From JACPDI01 sp035463475 (lineage in GTDB: Bacteria > Acidobacteriota > Vicinamibacteria > Vicinamibacterales > 2-12-FULL-66-21): a stretch of DNA of 64,000 nt. Below the pieces are notes generated by a model. It saw only the letters and a program-made list of their open reading frames with translations. It made no database searches and was not told the origin of the DNA. The position numbers and the translations under genes were made by a program. The stretch is taken from positions 32,899 to 96,898 of the forward strand of contig DATHTE010000110.1 in NCBI GenBank assembly GCA_035463475.1, in the 5' to 3' direction. Positions within the stretch are counted from its first letter, which is position 1, and the number at the start of each line of letters is the position of its first letter. Below are positions 24,115-32,530 of this stretch, in pieces.

Positions 24115-27100
24115 ATGAACAGGCATAGGTTCGTAAGACGGCTGGTGGTGAGCCTCGGGGCGCTTGCCTTGATCCCGTGGATCGGGGTCACAGCCAGCGG
24201 CCAGACCAAGCCCACCGCCACGCAGCAGTCGGTGAGCGATCGCCAGATCGTGATCACCGATGCGGCAGGCCGCAAGCACACGCGCGTGAAACCGATCAAG
24301 CAGGCCGAGCGCGAGGCGGCCGCGGATCGCCTCAAGGCCAAGATCATCAAGGCCAAGAAGGGCGAGGTCGTGATCGATGCCGCGGCGGCGATCGGCATCG
24401 CAGCGGCGACGCCGTCAACCGCCGACGGGTCGCTGCTCGTCGGGCTGAACGGCGAGCTGATACCGGACTACTCCGGCGTGGTCCCGAACTACGCCAACAG
24501 TCCGGCGCCGGTCATCGATCCGGTGACGGGCGCCATCACCGGCGGCATCCGCAAGTTCGTGGACGGGCTGCCGGGCCTCGGCGCAGGGAAAGCCAACAAC
24601 CTCGGGCAGTACCTTCCGATCGCGACCGCGGACACCGCCTCATTCCCGGGATCGGATTACTACGAGATCGGCCTCGTTGAATACCGTGAGCAGATGCACT
24701 CCGATCTGCCCCCGCTCACAGGTCCCAAGATGGATCCTGCCACCACGGGCGGCACCAAGCTGCGTGGGTACGTGCAGGAACTCGGTGGCCTGCCGGTGAC
24801 GGACCCCCACTATCTCGGTCCCGTCATCATCGCGACCAAGGGGAGACCGGTCAGGATCAAGTTCACCAACCGGCTGCCAACGGGTGCAGGCGGCAACCTC
24901 TTCGTCCCGAATGACAACACGCTGATGGGAGCGGGACCCGGGCCGCTCAACACGAACTTCGCCGCAACGTCCGACGTCCTGTGCAAGAAGGACCCGGCTA
25001 CAGGGCTCGTCCCCCAGATCTGTTACTCCGAGAACCGCGCGACCATCCACCTGCACGGCGGCGTGACCCCGTGGATCAGCGACGGGACACCGCACCAGTG
25101 GATCACGCCGGCAGGTGAGCCGACGTCCTACAAAGAGGGCGTGAGCGCCTTCAACGTCCCCGACATGCCGAATCCTGGCAAGGCGGGGAGCCCGACCAAC
25201 CCGGCGGGTTCAGGCTCGCAGACGTTCTACTACACGAACGACCAGAGCGCGCGGCTGATGTTCTACCACGACCACGCCTCCGGCACGACGCGCCTGAACG
25301 TGTACATCGGAGAGGCCGCTGGCTACCTGATCACCGACGCGGTGGAACAGGACCTCGTCGGCCGCGGTCTGATCCCGACGGAACAGATCCCGCTCGTCAT
25401 CCAGGAGAAGCTGTTCATCGACCCGAACACGATCGGCTACCGCGACCCGACCTGGAACTGGGGCACGGGAGCGGCGGCGCCGTATACCGATCGCCTGGGC
25501 AACTCGACGACGTTGCGTCAGCCCGTTCTGGGCGACCTGTGGTGGCCGCACGTCTACATGCCGGCGCAGAATCCGTACGATCCCTCCGGCATGAACGCCA
25601 TGGGCCGGTGGCACTATGGCCCGTGGTTCTGGCCCCCCACGGCGATTCCGTACGGACCGATGCCGAATCCGTACTACGACGCAATCAACGCGCCGTGGCA
25701 GCCGCTCGAGGTCCCGTCGGCGCCCAACCCGTCGTGGGGCGCGGAAGGGTTCCTCGACACGCCGGTCATCAACGGCACGCTGTATCCGAGGCTCGAAGTC
25801 GAGCCGAAGGCGTACCGGTTCCGTATCCTGAATGCCGCGAACGATCGCTTCTGGAACCTGCAGTTCTACGAGGCGACGTCCATCGTCTCCGGCATCGTGC
25901 TGGCTACCGGCGGCAGCGGCTACACCGATCCGACGCGTGATGTGTCGCCGGTCGTGACGATCGCGGATTGCGCCGGCTGTCCGGGGAAAGGCGCCACGGC
26001 CCTGGCGACCGTGGACCAGGATCCGCTCAGCGTGACGTACGGTCAGATCATCGCGGTTGACATGACCACGGTTGGCAGCGGGTACGTCGCGCCCACCGTG
26101 ACCATTGCCCCGCCGTTCATCGCGGGCGGCGTCGCAGCGACGGCCACCGCTACGGTCTACAACAGCGCCCCCACGGAAGTGGGCATGCTGCCGGCCGTCA
26201 CGACGGCCGGGTTCCCGCCCACCTGGCCGGCCGACGGCCGTGAGGGCGGAGTGCCCGACCCGGCGCTCGCCGGTCCCTCGTTCGTCATGATCGGGACCGA
26301 GGGCGGCTTCCTGCCGATGCCGGTCGTTGTCGCCAACCAGCCGATCGTCTGGAACGCAGACCCGACGACGTTCAACTTCGGGAACGTGTCGGACTTCGGC
26401 CTCCTGCTGGGACCTGCGGAACGGGCGGATGTCGTGGTCGACTTCACCGCCTACGCCGGCAAGACGCTGATTCTCTACAACGACGCTCCGGCGGCCTTCC
26501 CGGCGCTGGATCCGCGCAATGATTACTACACGTCGAATCCGGATCGCCAGGACACCGGCGGTGCGCCGCCCACGCTCCCTGGCTACGGTCCGAACATTCG
26601 CACGATGATGCAGGTCTACGTCAAGCCGGCGATCACGACTCCGTCGGTGTTCAGCCTGCCGAACCTGATGGCGTTCTGGAAACCCGATCCGCTTGCTGAC
26701 CCGTTGGTGCGCCCGGTCCAGGGCGTGTTCCAACGCGGGCAGGACGAGATCGTCGTCGGCCAGTCCGCCTACGACGAGGCGTACGGCAAGACGTTCCCCG
26801 CGACCTACCCGGCGTGGGGCATCGTGAGAATCGCGGACACTGCGACGACCTTCGAAACTGTCGGCGGAGCACAGGTGACGGTGCCGCTGGCCCCGAAGGC
26901 GATTCACGACGAGATGGGTGCGACGTTCGACGACTACGGCCGCATGGCCTCCAAGCTGGGCCTCGAGCTGCCGCAGTCGACGGCGTTCATGCAGAACTTC
27001 GTGATGCAGGGCTACAACGATCCATCCACGGAGCTGGTGAGGCTGTCACGGATCGGAACGCCCATCGGCGATCCGCTCTCCGACGGCACGCAGTTGTGGA

Positions 27101-28410
27101 AGATCACCCACAACGGCGTGGACACGCACCCCGTCCACTTCCACCTGTTCCACGTCCAGCTGGTCAACCGGGTCGGCTGGGACAACATGGTGCGGATGCC
27201 GCACCCGACGGAACTGGGCTGGAAGGACACGCTGCGAATCAGCCCGCTGGAGGACACGATCGTCGCGCTGCGGCCGATCGCGCCGGCGCCTGACTCGCTG
27301 CCGTTCGAGGTTCCCAACAGCTATCGGCCGCTGAACCCGGCGCTGCCGCTCGGCTCGACGCTCGGGTTCACGCACCGCGATCCGCTCGGGAACAACATCA
27401 CTGTCTTCAACGACGTGGCCAACTTCGGCTGGGAGTACGTGTGGCACTGCCACATCCTGAGCCACGAAGAGAACGACATGATGCGGGCGATCTCCTTCGC
27501 GGTTCCGCCGCTTCCGCCGGCGAACCTGGTCGCCACGGTCGTGGGGAACAACAACCAGCGCCGCGTCGTGCTGACCTGGACGGCGTCGGTTTCGGCGACG
27601 TTGTCGGGCTACACGATCCAGCGCGCCACCGATCCGAACTTCACGATGAACATCGTCACCACAAACGTTGGCCTGGTGACGACGTTCACCGATCCGATCC
27701 GCCGTGACTTCACGCCGTACTTCTACAGGGTGGCGGCGGCGAACACGGTGGGCAGCACGGCGCCGGGCTTCCCGACGATGACGGCCCTCTCCGACTTCAC
27801 ACCGTCGGTGACCGTCAACGCGGTGCCCGCGCCGACCAATCTGACGGCCTCGCTCAACGCGGTGGGCCAGGTGCTGCTGACGTTCCTCGACGGGGCCACC
27901 AACGAGACGGGCTTCGTCATCGAGCGCGCGGTGGACAACCCCGACCCGCTCCTGATTGTGTTCGCGCCGATCGCATCGCTCCCGGCGAGGACCGGCACGG
28001 GTGCCGTCAGCTACACGGACGGGACCGCGGTGCAGGGTCTGACCTACCACTACCGCGTCCAGGCGGTGAACGGCGCGATCTCGTTCGGATACTCGAACGT
28101 GGCCGTGATCTCCGTGGCACCTCCGCTTGCGCCCGCGGACCTGACGTACACCGGTACGATCAGGAACACCAACGCCTCGTGGATCACGCTGACGTGGACT
28201 GACAACTCGGGCAATGAGTCCGGGTTCATCATCCAGCGCGCCGGCGACGTGAACTTCACCGTCGGCCTGACGCAGTTCACGGTCGGGGCGAACGTGACGA
28301 CCTACACCGACACGGTCGGACGCGGCGCCACCTTCTACTACAGGGTGGCCGCGACCAACGTGCTCGGCCAGTCGCCGTGGTCGCTCCCGATCACGGCGGT
28401 CGCGCCGTAA
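24115..28410 (+). CDS. very large secreted multicopper oxidase with three fibronectin type III domains
   Basis: 1431 residues; ATG 24115 with AAGGAG 8 bases upstream; signal peptide (RLVVSLGALALIPWIGVTASG). Multicopper oxidases use a T1 copper and a trinuclear centre to oxidise phenols, metals or Cu(I) with O2. All four copper motifs are present: HLHGG (from H312), YHDHASGTTR (from H385), HPVHFHLFH (from H1005) and HCHILSHEENDM (H1111-C1112-H1113, axial Met 1122), the last closely like CotA laccase. Between the second and third cupredoxin parts is an inserted Gly-rich beta repeat (GGSGYTDPT..., about 600-690). Residues about 1135-1431 form three fibronectin III domains. Typical laccases have about 500 residues. 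It probably detoxifies periplasmic or surface copper or oxidises metals; substrate not determinable. Confidence 0.93.
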   Translation: MNRHRFVRRLVVSLGALALIPWIGVTASGQTKPTATQQSVSDRQIVITDAAGRKHTRVKPIKQAEREAAADRLKAKIIKAKKGEVVIDAAAAIGIAAATPSTADGSLLVGLNGELIPDYSGVVPNYANSPAPVIDPVTGAITGGIRKFVDGLPGLGAGKANNLGQYLPIATADTASFPGSDYYEIGLVEYREQMHSDLPPLTGPKMDPATTGGTKLRGYVQELGGLPVTDPHYLGPVIIATKGRPVRIKFTNRLPTGAGGNLFVPNDNTLMGAGPGPLNTNFAATSDVLCKKDPATGLVPQICYSENRATIHLHGGVTPWISDGTPHQWITPAGEPTSYKEGVSAFNVPDMPNPGKAGSPTNPAGSGSQTFYYTNDQSARLMFYHDHASGTTRLNVYIGEAAGYLITDAVEQDLVGRGLIPTEQIPLVIQEKLFIDPNTIGYRDPTWNWGTGAAAPYTDRLGNSTTLRQPVLGDLWWPHVYMPAQNPYDPSGMNAMGRWHYGPWFWPPTAIPYGPMPNPYYDAINAPWQPLEVPSAPNPSWGAEGFLDTPVINGTLYPRLEVEPKAYRFRILNAANDRFWNLQFYEATSIVSGIVLATGGSGYTDPTRDVSPVVTIADCAGCPGKGATALATVDQDPLSVTYGQIIAVDMTTVGSGYVAPTVTIAPPFIAGGVAATATATVYNSAPTEVGMLPAVTTAGFPPTWPADGREGGVPDPALAGPSFVMIGTEGGFLPMPVVVANQPIVWNADPTTFNFGNVSDFGLLLGPAERADVVVDFTAYAGKTLILYNDAPAAFPALDPRNDYYTSNPDRQDTGGAPPTLPGYGPNIRTMMQVYVKPAITTPSVFSLPNLMAFWKPDPLADPLVRPVQGVFQRGQDEIVVGQSAYDEAYGKTFPATYPAWGIVRIADTATTFETVGGAQVTVPLAPKAIHDEMGATFDDYGRMASKLGLELPQSTAFMQNFVMQGYNDPSTELVRLSRIGTPIGDPLSDGTQLWKITHNGVDTHPVHFHLFHVQLVNRVGWDNMVRMPHPTELGWKDTLRISPLEDTIVALRPIAPAPDSLPFEVPNSYRPLNPALPLGSTLGFTHRDPLGNNITVFNDVANFGWEYVWHCHILSHEENDMMRAISFAVPPLPPANLVATVVGNNNQRRVVLTWTASVSATLSGYTIQRATDPNFTMNIVTTNVGLVTTFTDPIRRDFTPYFYRVAAANTVGSTAPGFPTMTALSDFTPSVTVNAVPAPTNLTASLNAVGQVLLTFLDGATNETGFVIERAVDNPDPLLIVFAPIASLPARTGTGAVSYTDGTAVQGLTYHYRVQAVNGAISFGYSNVAVISVAPPLAPADLTYTGTIRNTNASWITLTWTDNSGNESGFIIQRAGDVNFTVGLTQFTVGANVTTYTDTVGRGATFYYRVAATNVLGQSPWSLPITAVAP

Positions 28411-28417
28411 CCGGTTA

Positions 28418-28446
28418 GCCGGCGTCAGCCCAGGGCTGACGCCGGC
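28418..28446 (+). terminator. strong GC hairpin after the multicopper oxidase
   Basis: Perfect 14-bp inverted repeat (28418-28431 with 28433-28446; the stem core is GCCGGCGTCAGCC), 7 bases after the oxidase stop. No T-run follows, so it is either a factor-assisted terminator or a 3'-end stabiliser. Confidence 0.55.
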
Positions 28447-28458
28447 GAGTTCCCATCA

Positions 28459-28490
28459 ATGCGGGGCGGCCCTCCGGGGCCGCCCCGCAT
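28459..28490 (+). terminator. second GC hairpin in tandem
   Basis: 14-bp perfect stem (arms 28459-28472 and 28477-28490, loop TCCG) 12 bases after the first hairpin. No T-run. Together they separate the oxidase from the VWA/repeat gene. Confidence 0.55.
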
Positions 28491-28569
28491 CCGTGTGTGT
28501 GCGCCGGACAGCCGACGACTCCCCACTGTCCGAAAGAGGCGCCAGCGGGGCATCGGGGAGGGAGATGTC

Positions 28570-31500
28570 ATGGGAACACGTGGTTGGACCGGTCGCCTTC
28601 TTACTGCCTTCATCACGACCGCGCTGATTGCGCTGTCGGCCGCGCGAGCGAACGCGCAGAGTTTCACGTACTGCGGTCCGGCTGACATCGCGTTCGTCGT
28701 TGACAACACGACGTACATGCTGGCCGCTATCAACGACCTCAAGGCCTCTCTCGGCGCCGCGTCGGCGATACTCACCCAGATCGAACAATCCTGTAATGCG
28801 GAATCGGGCGCGGGCCCGGATTACCGGCTTGCCCTCGTGACGTTCACGGACACGGTACAGGTCCGCCTGAATTTCAGCCCGAACAACCGGTCCCAGTTCC
28901 AGGCGGCCATTGCCGCCCTCACGACGGGTTCGGCTGGCGCCGGGATCGCCAATGCGTCCGACGAGGCCCTCAACACCGTCATCAACGCGCTCCCGGCGAG
29001 CGCACGGCCCGCAGGCAAGCAGACGGGGGACTTTACCGAGGTCTTCCGCGACACCATCAACGGCAACGTCCACGTCCGGAAGTTCATCATCCTGTTGACG
29101 AGCTCACCGCCTGGAGGGTTCGACGGCGATTACACCGAGCCGCTGGACCTCGACAACGCCCACGTGCGCGCCATGGAAGCGGCTGCCAAGGGCATCAGGA
29201 TTCTGGCCATCCTGCCGCCGCTGCCGCCTGGCGTTCCCGCCGGGGGCAACGCCCAGGGGGCGATGCTGGACTTCGCGGACGTCACCGGCGGCTACTTCAC
29301 GAGGACCGACGAACCGTCACCGCCGTTTCCGCTGGGCCTGACCTACCCGTCCGTCATCATCAAACGTTATCTGTCGGATCCCGATCCCCTGTTCAAGGGC
29401 AGCTGCACGCGTGTGAATCGGCCGCCGATTGCGGTGTGCGGGAGCACTCTGGAGATGACGGCGGTCCCTTCGTGCAATCCCGTTCACGCGTCCGTCGACG
29501 CCGGCTCCTACGACATGGAAGATGACGTGTTTTTGTCCATCGTCCAGTCTCCTCCCGGCCCCTACGCCGCGGGGACCACGACCGACGTCACGTTGACGAT
29601 CAACGACGTCAACGGCGCAAGCGCGAGCTGCCAGGGCACCGTGGACGTGCTGTGCGGGACCGACACACAGAATCCGGGCGTTGTGCTGGAAGATCCGTCC
29701 TGGCAACAGATCACCGGCCTGCTACCGCTGACCGCGTTCGTCACCGATGAAACCAGTACGAAAGTCGACTTCTTCGCGAATGGGGTGCTGATCGGCTCTG
29801 ATAACACGCCGCTTTATATGGCGTTCTGGAACACCAACGCTCTGCCCAGCGGGCGGGTCGTGGAACTGACCGCGCGCGGAACGGACGCGGCCGGGCACAT
29901 CGGGGATGCCGTTCGCGTGATCGTCTCGGTGGATCATACGGACACGACGCCGCCGACGGTGACGCTTTGGGCCCCGACGCCGCCTGTGACCGGCATCGAA
30001 ACCGTGAGCGCCAGCGCGAAGGACTACCGGGGAATTGCGCAGGTTCAGTTCTTTGCCGGCGCGACGTCGCTGGGCATCGACACGAGCGAGCCGTACGAGG
30101 CGACGTGGGACACGACGCAGCTCAATGACGGCAGCCAGGTCGTTTTGAAGGCCGTCGCGACCGATCTCACGGGGCTGACCTCGGAATCGACGATCACTGT
30201 TCTCGTTGACCACACCGACCGGACGCGTCCCGTGGTGGCGTTCACGGCGCCGCCGCCAGGAAGCGTGACCGGTGTGGTGGAGCTCGGGGCAACGGCAAGC
30301 GACGCCAACGGCGTCACGCAGGTGTCCTTCTACCTCGGTGGCGTGACGCTGATCGGGTCGGACACCGCCGTGCCGTACACCGTGCTGTGGGACACGCGGC
30401 CGCTGGCCGATGGGCCCTACACGCTCGTGGCGCGCGCCTACGATGCGGCAAACAACTACAGCGACGCGACCATCGACGTGACCGTGACGCACGGCGTGCC
30501 GGTGGTGATCACATCGATGACCCCGTCGGTGACGTTCCCGGTACCAGTCAGCACGCCGATCATGTGGACCGCCACGGCAACGGGCGGCGCGCCACCACTC
30601 GAGTACCAGTTCTGGCAGTATCACTTCGCCTCCGCCGCATGGACGATGGTTCGCGACTACGCGCTCGATCCGTCGGTCACATGGTGGACGCCAGCGAGTT
30701 CCGGCGTGTATGTCTTCGAGGTCCGGGTGCGGAGCACGAGTTCACCGACGACGGCGTACGAGGCCTCCTTCACCAGCGGTACGTTCCTGATCGGCGCACC
30801 AGCCACGTTCACGTCGCTCACCCCATCGGCGTCGTCGGCGCCTTACGGGACCGAGGTCACGTGGACCGCGGCCGCCACGGGGGGAGCGTCGCCGCTCGAG
30901 TATGAGTTCTGGCGCTACTGCTACGCGAATCCCGGCTGGACGAAGGTGCAGGACTACAGCACCACCAATACGTTCACGTGGACTCCGGCTCCGAGTGACA
31001 TCGGCCTGTGCTACGTGCACGCGCGCGTGCGCAGCGTCGGGTTGACGGTCCGCTACGAGGGCTACATCGACAGCGCCGGGTTCCAGGTCCTGTGCGCCGA
31101 TCCCCCGATGCTGAAATCGGTAACGCCCAGCCCGGCATCGCCGGTGCAGGCGCCCGCCACGATAACCTGGACTGCGTTGGCCACGGGCGGGACCGGCCCG
31201 CTTGAATACGAGTTCTGGCGGTACAGCTACACGACCAGGATCTGGTCCAGGGTACAGAACTACAGCACGAGCAACACGTACACGTGGCCAGCCACGATCG
31301 GCGACGCCGGCCAGTACGCGCTGCACGTGCGCGTGCGATGCTCGAGCTCGTGGCACACGCCGCCGCCGCCGTTCGAGGACTATCTGGACACCAGTCCCTT
31401 CACAATCACGAGCTCGGCCCCGGCCAGGATCACAGCCGTGAGTGTGACCCCGTCGTCGCCGCAGCCGTACGGCAAGGCGATCACGTGGACGGCTACCGGC

Positions 31501-32337
31501 GCAGGCGGCACCGGCACGCTCCTGTATGAGTTCTGGCGCTACTGCACGGCGAACCCGGGCTGGATCAAGGTCCAGGCGTACGGCAGCGTCGGCGGCGCCT
31601 CCTACACATGGACGCCGCAGGCGAACGACGTCGGCTCGTGCTATATCCACGTCCGGGTGAAGAGCGTCACGTCGACGCAGCCGTTCGAAGGCTACTTCGA
31701 CACGCCCGGGTTCCGGATCACCAGTGCTGTTCCCGTCACGCTGGCATCGCTCACCGCGAGCCCGCAGGTACCGGTTCAGGGTGGCATCGGCACGACAATC
31801 ACCTGGACGGCGACGGCAAGCCCCGCAGGCGCCTATCAGTATCAGTTCTGGCGTTACAGCAAGACCAGCGGGCTCTGGACAATGGTCAGGGATTACGCGG
31901 CGTCGAATACCTTTGTGTGGGCGCCGAGCCTGGCAGAGGCTGGCATCTACGCAATCGAGGCGCGGGTGCGCACCATTGGCTCCACCGCGATGTTCGAGAG
32001 CTACCTGACCACGCGCCAGTTCGCGATCACGCCGACACCGCCGCCGGTCGTGTCCTCCCTTACGGCGTCCCCCGGTTCACCGCGGACGCAAGGGACAGCG
32101 ATCACGCTCACGGCGAGCGCGACCGGCGGCAGTGGCACGCTCGAGTACGAGTTTTGGGATCGCAATCTCACGGCGGGCACCTGGACGTTGATCCGGGCGT
32201 ACGGGGCGACGAACGCGGCCACTTGGACGGCGACTGGCGTGGGAACTCACCAGTTCCAGGTCAACGTCCGCAGTGCCGTCAATGCGTGGATGCCGTTCGA
32301 GAGTTACGCGATGAGCGCGAACTTCGTCGTGCAGTAA
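28570..32337 (+). CDS. giant secreted protein: VWA domain, Ig-like domains and six ~100-residue Trp/Tyr-rich repeats
   Basis: 1255 residues; ATG 28570 after a GGGAGGGAG-like site; signal peptide (LLTAFITTALIALSAARANAQ). A VWA domain follows (about 35-270: CGPADIAFVVDNTTYM, LALVTFTDTVQVRLNF, VHVRKFIILLTSSPPGG); its MIDAS is degenerate (DNTTY in place of DxSxS). Next come about three bacterial Ig-like units each ending in IxVxVDHTD (PPTVTLWAPTPPVTGIE type). From about residue 640, six repeats of about 100 residues share ITWTAxATGGxxPLEYEFWRY, then W-x-x-V-x-x-Y, TWTP and HVRVRS...YEGY. Adhesion or surface-display role is an inference. No family name recognised for the repeat. Confidence 0.88.
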   Translation: MGTRGWTGRLLTAFITTALIALSAARANAQSFTYCGPADIAFVVDNTTYMLAAINDLKASLGAASAILTQIEQSCNAESGAGPDYRLALVTFTDTVQVRLNFSPNNRSQFQAAIAALTTGSAGAGIANASDEALNTVINALPASARPAGKQTGDFTEVFRDTINGNVHVRKFIILLTSSPPGGFDGDYTEPLDLDNAHVRAMEAAAKGIRILAILPPLPPGVPAGGNAQGAMLDFADVTGGYFTRTDEPSPPFPLGLTYPSVIIKRYLSDPDPLFKGSCTRVNRPPIAVCGSTLEMTAVPSCNPVHASVDAGSYDMEDDVFLSIVQSPPGPYAAGTTTDVTLTINDVNGASASCQGTVDVLCGTDTQNPGVVLEDPSWQQITGLLPLTAFVTDETSTKVDFFANGVLIGSDNTPLYMAFWNTNALPSGRVVELTARGTDAAGHIGDAVRVIVSVDHTDTTPPTVTLWAPTPPVTGIETVSASAKDYRGIAQVQFFAGATSLGIDTSEPYEATWDTTQLNDGSQVVLKAVATDLTGLTSESTITVLVDHTDRTRPVVAFTAPPPGSVTGVVELGATASDANGVTQVSFYLGGVTLIGSDTAVPYTVLWDTRPLADGPYTLVARAYDAANNYSDATIDVTVTHGVPVVITSMTPSVTFPVPVSTPIMWTATATGGAPPLEYQFWQYHFASAAWTMVRDYALDPSVTWWTPASSGVYVFEVRVRSTSSPTTAYEASFTSGTFLIGAPATFTSLTPSASSAPYGTEVTWTAAATGGASPLEYEFWRYCYANPGWTKVQDYSTTNTFTWTPAPSDIGLCYVHARVRSVGLTVRYEGYIDSAGFQVLCADPPMLKSVTPSPASPVQAPATITWTALATGGTGPLEYEFWRYSYTTRIWSRVQNYSTSNTYTWPATIGDAGQYALHVRVRCSSSWHTPPPPFEDYLDTSPFTITSSAPARITAVSVTPSSPQPYGKAITWTATGAGGTGTLLYEFWRYCTANPGWIKVQAYGSVGGASYTWTPQANDVGSCYIHVRVKSVTSTQPFEGYFDTPGFRITSAVPVTLASLTASPQVPVQGGIGTTITWTATASPAGAYQYQFWRYSKTSGLWTMVRDYAASNTFVWAPSLAEAGIYAIEARVRTIGSTAMFESYLTTRQFAITPTPPPVVSSLTASPGSPRTQGTAITLTASATGGSGTLEYEFWDRNLTAGTWTLIRAYGATNAATWTATGVGTHQFQVNVRSAVNAWMPFESYAMSANFVVQ

Positions 32338-32362
32338 GAGGAGGTTCGAGCGCAGCGAAGGG

Positions 32363-32436
32363 TGGAGCGGGCTACGGGAATCGAACCCGTCTAGCTGGCT
32401 TGGGAAGCCAGAGCATTACCACTATGCTAAGCCCGC
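32363..32436 (-). tRNA. tRNA-Gly (anticodon CCC)
   Basis: Complete cloverleaf on the - strand, 74 nt with encoded CCA: acceptor GCGGGCT with AGCCCGC, anticodon arm CTGGC-TTCCCAA-GCCAG gives CCC (reads GGG), T arm ACGGG-TTCGATT-CCCGT. Confidence 0.97.
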
Positions 32437-32444
32437 TCGAAAAC

Positions 32445-32530
32445 GGGTCTGACCCCAATTTTACGTTTTACGTAAGGAGAAATCCAGCACACCTACGACT
32501 TACGTAAAACGTAAAATTGGGGTCAGACCC
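32445..32530. repeat. REP-like palindromic element, copy 2
   Basis: Perfect 31-bp inverted repeat (arms 32445-32475 and 32500-32530) around a 24-base loop; outer word GGGTCTGACCCCAATTTTACG. Same family as 9388-9474. Its right end overlaps the 3' end of the phosphomannomutase gene (stop at 32523-32525) and its left end is 8 bases from tRNA-Gly. Confidence 0.85.

Noticed and set aside
25210..26907. A 565-codon open frame opposite the multicopper oxidase
   Set aside because: Antisense shadow with Arg-rich, domain-free translation; the + strand carries intact copper motifs.
28418..28490. A small RNA gene in the MCO-VWA gap
   Set aside because: Two GC hairpins are seen but no promoter or T-run; they are better read as transcript-end stems.
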